DNA of 64,000 nucleotides from Arsenophonus fragariae (GTDB lineage: Bacteria > Pseudomonadota > Gammaproteobacteria > Enterobacterales > Enterobacteriaceae): positions 1 to 64,000 of the forward strand of contig JBDPYZ010000007.1 of NCBI GenBank assembly GCA_047291315.1. Reading direction: 5' to 3'. The translations under genes were made by a program, and so were the position numbers. This document shows, one piece after another, positions 28,969-37,883 of the stretch; the first letter of the stretch is position 1; the number at the start of each line of letters is the position of its first letter. The notes below the pieces were generated by a model. The model was not told where the DNA came from. It saw nothing but the letters and a program-made list of their open reading frames with translations, and did no database searches.

Positions 28969-29892
28969 TTACTGATATTGTACATATAAAGGTTTAGGGT
29001 CAAGGCTAAGTATTTCTTCCTTAGATAGCATTCTATATGGAGAATGTCTTAAGTCATTTTTATAAAATAACTTTATGCCTGTATAATCATAATCAAAATA
29101 ATGTTTTTCGAATGTAAGTCTACGGTAGGAGCTTTTCTTCTGCTCTGGATTACCCCACCCATCAATATTTAATACTAATTGAACATTCTTTGATTTTTTT
29201 ATCTTTTCATTATCAATTATTTGTTTTATAAAAGAATGAATAATTAAAATTTTAGGGGGAATATGGTGTCTCTCAACTAAAATTGATAGATAATTAATAA
29301 TGCTATTTATCTCCTTATGAGTTATACAACCTATTTTCTTTCCTGGAATACCACTATTACACATTGTAAATTCGGGATCTATCCCTAAATGAATATTAGG
29401 CATTCTTAAGTAATTATCGAGCCTTATTACTTCCGATTTAACATCAGCTAAACCTGCTTGAATGTCTAAAAAAACAATTGTAGCTTTCTCCATACCTGCA
29501 ATTGAAATAACTTTATCAATAAGCGTATCACTCATTCGAGTAATATATTTGTTATCTCTACCTTTATCATTATTCGCTACCACTGCCACGAAATGCAAAG
29601 CAACTTGGACAGGTGTAGCGCTGTCGGCTGCTTCCCATTCTGAAGCTTCAATCTTTAATCGCCGCCACATTTCATTTGGAGGATATTCACCTAAGACACC
29701 CATCTTTTTTGATAGTAAATTTCCATAATAAGCAATAATTCTGCTCTTTGGCAAGATCAAATCTTCTGTGGAATTAGTCACTTCCTCTTTTGTTTTAAGC
29801 AAGTCGTCGAATAACTTATCTTGAGCATAAGAACATTGAATATTAATAAAATACAACATTAGAAAACAATAATAAAAATTTAATATTTTCAT
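28969..29892 (-). CDS. Exported TIM-barrel-like protein of unknown function (phage cargo)
   Basis: This is an intact 307-aa protein with a signal peptide (LNFYYCFLMLYFINIQCSYA, cleavage near AQD). The mature part shows SRIIAYYGNLLSKKMGVLGE, QVALHFVAVVAN, IVFLDIQAGLADVKSEVIRL, MPNIHLGIDPEFTM, PPKILIIHSFIKQIIDN, VQLVLNIDGWGNPEQK, GIKLFYKND and a C-terminal PKPLYVQYQ. Alternating strand/helix blocks with D-x-Q, D-P-E and D-x-D-G-x-G motifs suggest a (beta/alpha)8 hydrolase-like fold. I recall similar secreted proteins in actinobacteria, but no function. It lies between the two c4 cassettes on the opposite strand, a typical lysogenic-conversion position. Confidence 0.65.
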   Translation of the reverse strand: MKILNFYYCFLMLYFINIQCSYAQDKLFDDLLKTKEEVTNSTEDLILPKSRIIAYYGNLLSKKMGVLGEYPPNEMWRRLKIEASEWEAADSATPVQVALHFVAVVANNDKGRDNKYITRMSDTLIDKVISIAGMEKATIVFLDIQAGLADVKSEVIRLDNYLRMPNIHLGIDPEFTMCNSGIPGKKIGCITHKEINSIINYLSILVERHHIPPKILIIHSFIKQIIDNEKIKKSKNVQLVLNIDGWGNPEQKKSSYRRLTFEKHYFDYDYTGIKLFYKNDLRHSPYRMLSKEEILSLDPKPLYVQYQ

Positions 29893-30006
29893 AAAAAAGT
29901 TTATTAGAAATAAATCTCTAAGAAAGATAAAAGGTTAAGTATTAGTATAGCAAAAAAATAAAAATTATTTAGAAAAATAAGCCAATGTCAAGGATTGCAA
30001 TACTTA

Positions 30007-30122
30007 TTGACGAAAGAAGAAATCATGCGCTATAGTTTATCTGCACCTGCAAAGTCAGGTGCCAGGACTACAAACCTGCCGTAACTAAGAAGGTGCATAA
30101 CACGCCAACAGCGTGTTTTTTT
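30007..30122 (+). ncRNA. c4-like antisense RNA and promoter, copy 2
   Basis: The promoter TTGACG (30007-30012) and TATAGT (30031-30036) have an 18-bp spacer. About 65 nt follow, including a CAGGTGCCAGGACTAC segment, then a perfect CACGC-CAACA-GCGTG stem and seven Ts (30101-30122). The downstream leader (ATGGTGGGCTGGATGGGG at about 30153) resembles the icd-like ORF. A BRO-type antirepressor starts at 30293. The c4-icd-ant order and the conserved promoter and terminator support a c4-type immunity RNA. It is better preserved than copy 1. Confidence 0.6.
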
Positions 30123-30292
30123 ATGCGTTAGTCTACCCATATTACAAATCAATGGTGGGCTGGATGGGGGAGCCGAAACGCTCGCGGGAGCCTTCTTAGC
30201 CGGTTTTTGTAGCCCTGTTCAGCTCATCTCCATATTAGAGCCTACAAACTCTTTGGTGATTATTATCCTAATTTAAGAAGGAAATCATTACT

Positions 30293-30881
30293 ATGACTAC
30301 TTTTGTTTTCCACAATACTATTCTTGAAACTATTTCCCATAATGGGAAAATCTGGTTTACTTCTGCTAAGCTTGCTAAAGTGTTGATAGTATAAACAAAT
30401 TAACTCTGTCACCAAAATATTTAACCGTAATAAAGATGAATTCACATCATGTATGACACAGGCGGTCAAATTAACAGTCAGCCGTAAAATTTATAGGTTA
30501 CAGCACAAAAAGACCCGTATCTTTTCTCTACAAAGCGCACACCTAATCAACATATTCACTAATACGCCAATAGCAAAAGAATTTATAAAATGGGTGCTGG
30601 ATATTCTCAATAACCAAACTTCTAACCCTAAATACCAACCCCACCCCAAAGCCGTAGAACATTTTAGCCATTCGGATACCCGTAACCTGACCCATTTAGT
30701 CTCGTGTATGACTAATGGCCTTCAGTTTAAGCGTTCATCGACTAATGCGGTGTGGCTGGCACTGCGAGAAGTGACCGGGACTCCCTCACCTCAGCGTTTT
30801 CAGGTGGAGCATATTCCGTTAATTGGTGAAGAGTGTTCACGAATTTACTACATCACCGATGTCACTACGCCAAATTATTAA
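30293..30881 (+). pseudogene. BRO-N antirepressor, copy 2 (frameshifted)
   Basis: ATG 30293 gives TTFVFHNTILETISHNGKIW and FTSAKLAKVL. A stop and frame change follow near 30390. The remainder, beginning about 30453, reads IFSLQSAHLINIFTNTPIAK, EFIKWVLDILNNQTSN and a C-terminal part parallel to copy 1. It is a paralogue of 23743-24333 with a different inactivating lesion, so the two copies decayed independently. Confidence 0.7.
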
Positions 30882-31059
30882 TGACACAAAAAAACAGACG
30901 ATTAAACGAATTTTACGTAAACGTGAAAATGCAGACAGGGTAATCTCAGAGATAGATAACCTGTTATCTCAGGTTGCACAGGATAATCAGCTAATGCTTA
31001 ACGACGGAGTCTCTGGCTGGCACAAAGTAGAATTGGCTCACTTCTTAAAACGCCATTAA
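30859..31059 (+). CDS. Small phage protein overlapping antirepressor end (66 aa)
   Basis: I chose ATG 30859 (MSLRQIINDTKKQTIKRILR) inside the antirepressor 3' end. The protein continues ENADRVISEIDNLLSQVAQD and ends ELAHFLKRH. It is intact, basic N-terminally and helical. The homologue at 24311 is broken. A hairpin terminator follows directly. Function unknown. Confidence 0.5.
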   Translation: MSLRQIINDTKKQTIKRILRKRENADRVISEIDNLLSQVAQDNQLMLNDGVSGWHKVELAHFLKRH

Positions 31060-31070
31060 ATAATCCTAAC

Positions 31071-31095
31071 GCCCCTTTCTAAGGGGCTATTTGTT
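31071..31095 (+). terminator. Terminator after antirepressor cassette, copy 2
   Basis: GCCCC-TTTCTA-GGGGC is followed by a T-rich stretch (TATTTGTTT) 11 bp after the stop codon. A weaker version lies after copy 1 near 24525. Confidence 0.65.
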
Positions 31096-31124
31096 TATCA
31101 ATTTAATTATTGAGGAATTCTTAC

Positions 31125-31838
31125 ATGCGAAATTTAATGAATGTACAAAATATCAACCTTTCTAATAGCGAAACTATCGACTCGCAACAATTACTGGTCA
31201 TGGTTAACGAAACACGAAAAGAACATGGTTAGCCACCACCTATTAGGAATAATGATTTCATTGGCAGAATTAAAGATGAACTCGAAGGAGGAGGTTACGA
31301 AACTTTCGTAACCCTCATGGATAGGAAAAAAGGAGGTGCTAACCAAGAAATTATCGAAATGACCCTTAAACAAGCACTCCGTTTTGCCGCTCGTGAATCG
31401 AAAGCCGTTCGCCACTCACTCATTTTGATAAACTGGAGCAGCAAAGCAAACCTAAATCACAGTGAACTTAATCTGACCTATGCAATGGCACAGGTTGAAC
31501 AGGGGCATCGTTTAAAGAGTATCGAAAATCAGATCGTACAGGTCTCGGAAGAAATAGAACATATCAAAGAAGGCACTATCCCCACGGGTTTCCAGGGCTA
31601 TAGCTATCTGAAAACAAAGTACGGCTTGAGTGATGCCAGATGCCGTCAGTTAGCCATGGCGTGGTGGGTTCCTTATAAAAAAGTGCCTCATATTGTACCA
31701 GGTAGCCAAATTACCCACATGTCAGTGGTTGATGAAGGAGCCTTTAAAAATGCGTAGGATAAAATGTTGCTTGAGGCCGAGAAACGCGGCAGTCAGGGGT
31801 ATCACCCTAAAATGGGGAGTTTTTCCGTTACCGCCTGA
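31125..31838 (+). pseudogene. Phage Rha/antirepressor-like regulatory protein, two nonsense codons
   Basis: ATG 31125 follows a TGAGGAATTC site. The single frame reads MRNLMNVQNINLSNSETIDS, a TAG, then NDFIGRIKDELEGGGYETF, EIIEMTLKQALRFAARESKA and VRHSLI. A C-terminal part (FQGYSYLKTKYGLSDARCRQ, then a second TAG near 31755) ends at 31838. The layout is that of two-domain phage regulators that couple a Rha/AntA-like module to a second DNA-binding part. There is no frameshift, only stops. Confidence 0.55.
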
Positions 31839-31850
31839 TAAGGCTAGATT

Positions 31851-33839
31851 ATGCAAGATTTACTGTTTTGTGATTTAGAAAACTACGGTGACATACCAAT
31901 TAATTGTAACACCCACCGCTACTCTGAAAACCCTGAAAGATTACTTTTTGCTTATGCCTTACAATGATGACCCCGTCAAGGGCTGGGACGTGACCGAAGA
32001 TAAAACAATGCCTGCTGATTTAAAAGAACATCTTGATGACCCGGAGATATTAACCGTCTGGCATAACGGAGGGATGTTCGATACGGTGATTTTAAAATGG
32101 GTATTAAATATCGACCTGCCCTTATCCAGAATTCACGATACGTTATAGTGCAAGCCTTAATACATGGCTTACCCGGCGCGTTAAGTTCGCTTTGCGACAT
32201 ATTCAATATCAATGCCGATAAAGCAAAGAATAAAAAAGGTAAAGCCCTCATTCAGCTATTTTGTAAACCGCGCCCTAAAAACAGAAAAATACAAAGAGCC
32301 ACCTCTTTAACACACAAAGAAAAATGGCAACAGTTTAAGCAATACGCCGGTTCAGATATTCTAGACATGCGGGAGCTTTATGAATATTTCCCCAAATGGA
32401 ATATTGGTTGGGACAAAACAAAATTATGGCATTTAGATCAAAAGATTAATCGCCGTGGAATGTATGTGGACGTTGAATTAGCCAAAAGCGCCTTAACCGC
32501 GGTTGAAAACGAGCAGAAACGTTTGTCAAAAGTCACTCAACAATTGACGAATAATGTCGTACAAGCCACGACACAACGCAATGCCCTGTTACGGCATATT
32601 GTTTCCGCATTTGGCATAACATTACCGGATATGCAAGCCAGTATACTTCCGCGCCGGATTGATGACCCGAACATCGCACCGGCTTTATGTTAACTCCTGT
32701 CGATACGTCTGCAATCCTGAACAACCAGCACCAGTAAATATAAAGTACTGTAAAAATCAGTCAGTTCAGCCGGATAATCTTCCACGAGCAACACTTGACC
32801 AACAAACTATTTATAACGGTATCGATGCGCTAAAAGCCAACTGCGCAGAGTTAATTTATGATGACATTATGGCAATTGACCAATTCCGCGCTAAGAGGGT
32901 GCATTATTGCACCCCCTGATAAAAAACTGGTTATCTTTGACCTGTCTAATATTGAAGGTCGCATGCTGGCATGGGTGGCGGTTGAAACATGGAAAGTAAA
33001 CGCCTTTCGTGAATTTGACAATGGTAAGGGTGATGACCTTTATAAACTCTCCTACGCACGGGCATTTAATTTTTTACCTAAAAAAGCCCAACGACAAATC
33101 GATAAGGTCATGGAGCTGGGTTTAGGGTATGGTGGTGGGGATTGCCGCATTCCTGATTTTTGCCCTCGCCTACGACCTTGATTTAGATGAACTGGCTATC
33201 GCCGCTTTACCCAATATACCCCCGCGACATTAAGCGAGAGAAGATTAACTGGTATAAAAAATCCGTTGAGATGAAAAAGACCTATGGTCTGAGCGAGAAA
33301 GTCTTTGTTACCTGCGATTCCCTTAAGCGCATGTGGCGTAACGCTCACCTACAAACATTATCATTCTGGTACGACATCGAAGAAACGGTAAAACGCGCGA
33401 TTCAATCACCGGAGATCCCTTTATTCTGTCGTAAATTGACCGTCAGTCGCGATAAAGCCTGGCTAAGAAATTTTTTACCTCCAGGTCGTGGTATTTATTA
33501 CCCTTCAGCGCGTTTAGAGAACGGACAAATCACCTATATGGGTGCAAATTCTTACAGCAGTAAATGGGAAAGGTTAAAAACCTACGGCGAGAAAATCGTG
33601 GAGAATATCTGTCAGGCTGCGGCCCGTGATGTCCTTGCATATAATATGTCATATATCGAAAAGGTGGGTTTTGATATTGTCTTTACAATCCATGATGAAA
33701 TTATCAGCGAAGCACCGGATACCCCCCGCAATTCTCAGCCGAGAGTTTAAGTGAACTTTTGAGCTTTAAGCCTGACTGGGCTTTAGGTTTACCACTTAGT
33801 GCCGATAGCTTTGAGGCTTATCGCTATCGAAAGGAATAA
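31851..33839 (+). pseudogene. Phage family A DNA polymerase, broken
   Basis: Pieces in several frames reconstruct a phage PolA. The exonuclease start is MQDLLFCDLENYGDIPIN and DPEILTVWHNGGMFDTVILK. The central WHLDQKINRRGMYVDVELAK follows. The catalytic palm is KKLVIFDLSNIEGRMLAWVA, then MELGLGYGG, and VFTIHDEIISEAPD is the second catalytic motif. A deletion removed the YNGAxRTGRWAGR region near 32740, and at least three frameshifts are present. The stop is at 33837. It forms the replication module with DUF2800/DUF2815 and the helicase at 35249. Confidence 0.88.
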
Positions 33840-33865
33840 ATTACACACAGAATAAAATAAACATC

Positions 33866-34087
33866 ATGGCATTTAAAAAGAACGACAGCTCACTCTATTT
33901 TAAGGCTGCACAGGATGCGGTACACCTCGAACAATCTGGACAATATCATGAAGCGGCTCGCGCATGGGCACAGGCAAATCGGCTGGTCAGAAACCGGAAT
34001 AATCGTATCTGGAGTGAAAACCGCGCTGATTTTTGCATTATGCAAATCAAACGGGAAAATATAAAAAGGAGGTATTCATGCGGTTAA
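33866..34087 (+). CDS. ANR family regulator-like protein (73 aa)
   Basis: The N-terminal 55 residues carry the ANR pattern: YFKAAQDAVHLEQSGQYHEA, then ARAWAQANRLVRNRNNRIW and RADFC. ANR proteins are small antagonists of AraC-type activators, widespread in enterobacterial mobile DNA. The frame is intact and overlaps the next gene's start by 10 bp. It is one of the very few intact plus-strand genes in this prophage and may be expressed if a promoter survives. Confidence 0.65.
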   Translation: MAFKKNDSSLYFKAAQDAVHLEQSGQYHEAARAWAQANRLVRNRNNRIWSENRADFCIMQIKRENIKRRYSCG

Positions 34088-34364
34088 CCAGGGAAGAAAG
34101 TATCGAAAAACACCTCGTTAATGAGGTGCGAAAAATCGGTGGTATCGCCTATAAATTTGTTTCACCTGGGCGACGGGGTGTACCCGACCGATTAGTCGCT
34201 CTCACCAATACAATGGCAAAATCATTTTCGTTGAATGTAAAGCACCGGGCGAAAAACCCACACCCTGCCAATTACGCGAACACGCACGGCTTTTTGCATT
34301 AGGCCATCAGGTCATTGTTCTTTTCAGTCAAGATCTAAGCAACATATTACCCCCTGAGGACTAA
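34078..34364 (+). pseudogene. VRR-NUC domain nuclease, frameshifted
   Basis: The ATG 34078 frame reads MRLTREESIEKHLVNEVRKI, then GGIAYKFVSPGRRGVPDRLV (the core with the G-V-P-D motif). It then shifts near 34210. The alternative frame continues IIFVECKAPGEKPTPCQLRE and HARLFALGHQVIVLF to a stop at 34362. Together these give the usual ~95-residue VRR-NUC protein of phage replication clusters. A single indel inactivates it. Confidence 0.85.
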
Positions 34365-34466
34365 GAGTCTTTTAAATAAACTATCTTACTGATTTTTATT
34401 GTTTAAACTCCTGTGAGTTACAAATCACTTTTTACAGTATCAATTTCATTATTGAGGAATTTTTAT

Positions 34467-35228
34467 ATGAAAAATTTAATGAATATCGAAACAAAAAAGA
34501 TTAACGATGAATTAATCCAGACGATTAATTCTCGTGATCTATATGCGTTTTTGGAAAGTAAATAAGACTTTTTTACATGGATAAAAAAGCGAACTTCAGA
34601 TTATGGATTTGTTGAAAATATCGACTATATAGTTTTCCATAATTCTGTTGAAAACCACTTCGGAGGGCGTCCGGCAAAGGAATATCACATCTCTCTCGAT
34701 ATGGAGAAATAGTTATCAATGGTTGAGCAAACCGAAAAAGGAAAATAGGCCAGACAATACTTTATTGAATGCAAAAGACGGATTTTACAGCCGTCATTAC
34801 CGGGTAATTACATTGAAGCACTGGAAGCGTTATTAACTTCTAAAAAGGAAAAAAACATAAGTACTGACCAAAGAGATGAAACTATTCGTACCAAATCCCA
34901 AATTAGCCGAAAAAGGGAAGCTACTGCCCTCCAGCGTAATTCAACCTATCAGCGCATGGCTAATCGCACAATACAGGAGCGCGAAAAAATGGCCGCCCGT
35001 TTCGGTGCAAGTAAAGAGTGGGCATCGCAACAGGCCGTGTGGAGAGCAACTGGAAAAATGTTCGGCTGGAAAGTGTTAAATGTCTGGCTCGATAAACATG
35101 ACATTTACGATACACTCACCTTAGGCTACCCAACCAGTTTCAATCCTGACCAAACCCGCCGGGAAGTAATTTATCCTAGGGAGGCATGGCTTGAAATACA
35201 CGGTATCGATATCGCTGAACTATTTTAA
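34467..35228 (+). pseudogene. AntA/AntB antirepressor, three nonsense codons, no frameshift
   Basis: One continuous frame of 254 codons has stops at about 34563 (TAA), 34710 (TAG) and 34746 (TAG). Before and between them lie INDELIQTINSRDLYAFLES, FFTWIKKRTSDYGFVENIDY and ARQYFIECKR, the AntA/AntB antirepressor domain. The C-terminal part (NSTYQRMANRTIQEREKMAA, WLDKHDIYDTLTLGY, RREVIYPREAWLEIHGIDIA) ends at 35226. It shares its leader (ATTGAGGAAT, MKNLMN) with the gene at 31125. Confidence 0.7.
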
Positions 35229-35248
35229 CCACCTTTAAAAGATAATTT

Positions 35249-36635
35249 ATGAAACCTTTCACCCCTCGCCCTTACCAGAATCTCATAATCAATCACAAAC
35301 TCGATATTAAACGCTAAAATGTCTGGGCCGGTGTGGGAATGGGCAAAACAGCAGTAACCCTGACAGCGTTAGAAAATATTTATTTATCAGTCAGTTAAAC
35401 AAAACCGGCATTAATACTGGCACCGTTACGGGTAGCGCAATCCACCTGACCGGATGAACCGCTGAAGTGGAGCCATTTGCGTAATATTGAAGGACAGCCC
35501 ATCATTGGCACCGCCAAAGAACGGATGGCCGCTATCAACGACACCCATGCCAGCGTATTGACTATCAATTATGATAATCTGGTCTGGCTGGTTGATACCC
35601 TCGGTGACAGATGGCCTTTTGGCACTATTATCGCCGATGAGAACAGCCGGTTAAAATCATTCCCGTTACGTAAAGGGGGCAAACGCGCCGCCGCACTCGC
35701 CAAAATCGCCCACAAATTTGTTCATCGCTGGATGAATCTCACGGGCACGCCTTCACCCAATGGCCTGATGGATTTATGGGGGCAAGCATGGTTTGTTGAC
35801 CAGGGTGAACGCTTGGGCAGAACACATAACGCGTTTACTTCCCGCTGATTTAACCGTATCCAGTTCCCCGGGCAACAGTGGAGTAAATTTGAACCTGTGC
35901 CTTTCGCCCACAAACAAATTCAGGCGGCACTTAACGATGTCACTTTATCCCTTAATGCGGCCGACTGGTTTGATATCGACGAACCTGTACACAACGTTAT
36001 CAACGTTGAACTGCCCGCGAAAGCGCGAGCACACTATTAGGCAATGGAAAAAGAACTGCTTCTCGAACTGAGCGATAGTGCGATTGAAGCCTTAAACGCC
36101 GCAGCTAAAACAATAAAATGTTTGCAAATTACCAGGGGCGCTATCTATAGCGATGAAAGCCACGACTGGACTGAAATACACGACGCCAAAATTCAGGAGT
36201 TGGGCAGTATTGTTAATGAATCAGGCGGAGCCCCGGTACTGGTTGCGTACCACTGGAAACATGACCTTGTACGACTGCTAAAAACCTTTCCCAAAGGGAA
36301 AAAGTTAGACGCTAACCCGCAAATACTCACAGACTGGAATGGTAGCAAAATCCTACTACTTTTTGCTCATCCCGCAAGCGGCGGCCACGGTTTAAATTTA
36401 CAAAACGGGGTAATATTCTGGTCTTTTTCTCTCACTGGTGGAATTTATAGAGCAATACCAACAAATCATTGAACGTATTGGCCCAACCCGTCAAGCACAA
36501 TCCGAACACAATCGCCCTGTCTTTATCCATCATATTGTCGCGAAAGATACTCTCGATGAAGTTATAATGGAGCGCCGCAATTCGAAACGGAAAATACAGG
36601 ATTTATTACTGGAAGCGATGAAGATAAATAAGTAA
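35249..36635 (+). pseudogene. SNF2-type phage helicase, broken
   Basis: ATG 35249 opens MKPFTPRPYQNLIINHKLDI. The Walker A region is VWAGVGMGKTAVTLTALENI, followed by TKPALILAPLRVAQST, GTIIADENSRLKSF (DExx-box equivalent) and WMNLTGTPSPNGLMDLWGQA. The second RecA lobe ends with SGGHGLNLQNG. Five in-frame stops, two replacing Trp codons, and one frameshift near 36430 disrupt it. The last part (QQIIERIGPTRQAQSEHNR) is in the shifted frame. It follows VRR-NUC and antirepressor genes, a standard phage replication arrangement. Confidence 0.85.
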
Positions 36636-36707
36636 TTTCTCGAAAATAAATGCACCTAAATTAAGATAAATCAGAAAATCATGACTTTACTAAACGGAAA
36701 AACCATC

Positions 36708-36884
36708 ATGTGGATTTTAATTTTTGCCATGTACGCTAGTCCTTACGCATCGAAGGACTTTGCCAGCGTCCATACACAGTAGTTCGACACTGAAACCCTA
36801 TGTCAAATAGCCTCAACACAATTTAAACAGGAATTCGAAACCTTCAAGGATATCAACGCCAAAGCGATTTGTTTTAAGAAGTAG
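36708..36884 (+). pseudogene. Small phage protein (DUF1482-like), copy B, amber-interrupted
   Basis: Homologue of 2860-3036 (about 85% identical). It reads MWILIFAMYASPYASKD, then a TAG after SVHTQ, and continues FDTETLCQIASTQFKQEFET to the stop at 36882. The TAG is at a codon that is intact in copy A, while the TAA of copy A is a sense codon here. The two copies were thus inactivated independently. Confidence 0.5.
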
Positions 36885-36941
36885 TTACCCCGTCTGACCC
36901 ATTTCACTTAATTAACTCATGCCGAAAGGTAAGGAATCATT

Positions 36942-37632
36942 TTGCATGCTTATTACAATGAAATTGACCCTTACGCCGCTCAATGGCTGCGTAATTTAAT
37001 CAAGGCCGGACATATCACGCCCGGGAATGTCGATGAACTCTCAATAGAGGAGGATAAACCCGATGACCTTGAATCATATACCCAATGTCATTTCTTCGCA
37101 GTAATTGGAGTCTGGTCATACTCCCTGCGACAGACAGGCTGACCGGACGACAAGCCAGTCTGGATAGGAAGTTGTCCGTGCCAACCTTTCAGCGCGGCTG
37201 GCAAAGGAAAAGGGTTTGCCGATGAGCGTCACCTTTGGCCAACGTTCTTTCACCTCATCCAGCAGTGCAAACCTGACATTATCTTTGGTTTGGTCTGGCT
37301 TACGGGGTTGACCACGCCGAATACGCTGGATTCAATGTCGATGCGTTCAGAAAAAGCACTAGCAAAAGCAAAGAAGAGAGGCGGTTGTTCGAATCTGAAA
37401 GACCAGATACACCAGATAGCTTACTGCCACCATCCTTTGCGACTAAAGGCTTCTGGCAAAATCCTGATTTGCTCTTTTGCAGAGACGGAAAGTAGCGGCC
37501 AGTTGAACCCGGCACATCCCCGCTGGCTCATGGGATTACCGCCAGAGTAGGACGACTGCGCGCCTACAATAATGCCCTCGTCGCGCCGCCGCGGAAGAAT
37601 TTATAAGGGCTTATATCGAGGTTCAGCCATGA
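36942..37632 (+). pseudogene. Phage DNA cytosine-5 methyltransferase, internally deleted
   Basis: The N-terminal part reads HAYYNEIDPYAAQWLRNLIK and QCHFFAVIGVWSYSLRQTG (motif I region, usually FAGIGVWSYAL). Shifted frames retain WTGSCPCQPF-type fragments, GFADERHLWPTFFHLIQQCK and a C-terminal PLAHGITARVGRLRAYNNAL ending at 37630 with IEVQP. A large central deletion and several indels remove the target-recognition region. The stop overlaps the next ATG (ATGA). It has no counterpart in prophage A. Confidence 0.75.
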
Positions 37633-37883
37633 AACTTAACATCATTAAATTATTAATCACAACGTTATTAGTTATCAGTACAGCATTTACCTTTGAGTTG
37701 ATAGCTGGCCATATTGCCCATGCCTATACAACACCACCCGCAATATTCTCGCAGATCAAATGGGGTCATGAGGGATTGAGAGAAGTACATTTAGACGAAC
37801 AAGAGCTGGATATTATCGGCGTACTGATAGTTCCAGCACTCTTGATTTATGTAGCAATATTTATTGATTTTTTGAGAAAATAG
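37629..37883 (+). CDS. Small phage membrane protein (84 aa), copy B
   Basis: The ATG at 37629 overlaps the methylase stop. It has two hydrophobic segments (LNIIKLLITTLLVISTAFTF and GVLIVPALLIYVAIFIDFL) flanking an exported loop. It is full-length compared with copy A (3055), which lacks 18 bp in the first helix. Function unknown. Confidence 0.55.
   Translation: MKLNIIKLLITTLLVISTAFTFELIAGHIAHAYTTPPAIFSQIKWGHEGLREVHLDEQELDIIGVLIVPALLIYVAIFIDFLRK

Noticed and set aside
34467..36430. Possible stop-codon reassignment in the phage genes
   Set aside because: TAA, TAG and TGA all interrupt the genes, frameshifts and deletions are present too, and host genes use all three stops normally. Ordinary pseudogene decay explains it.
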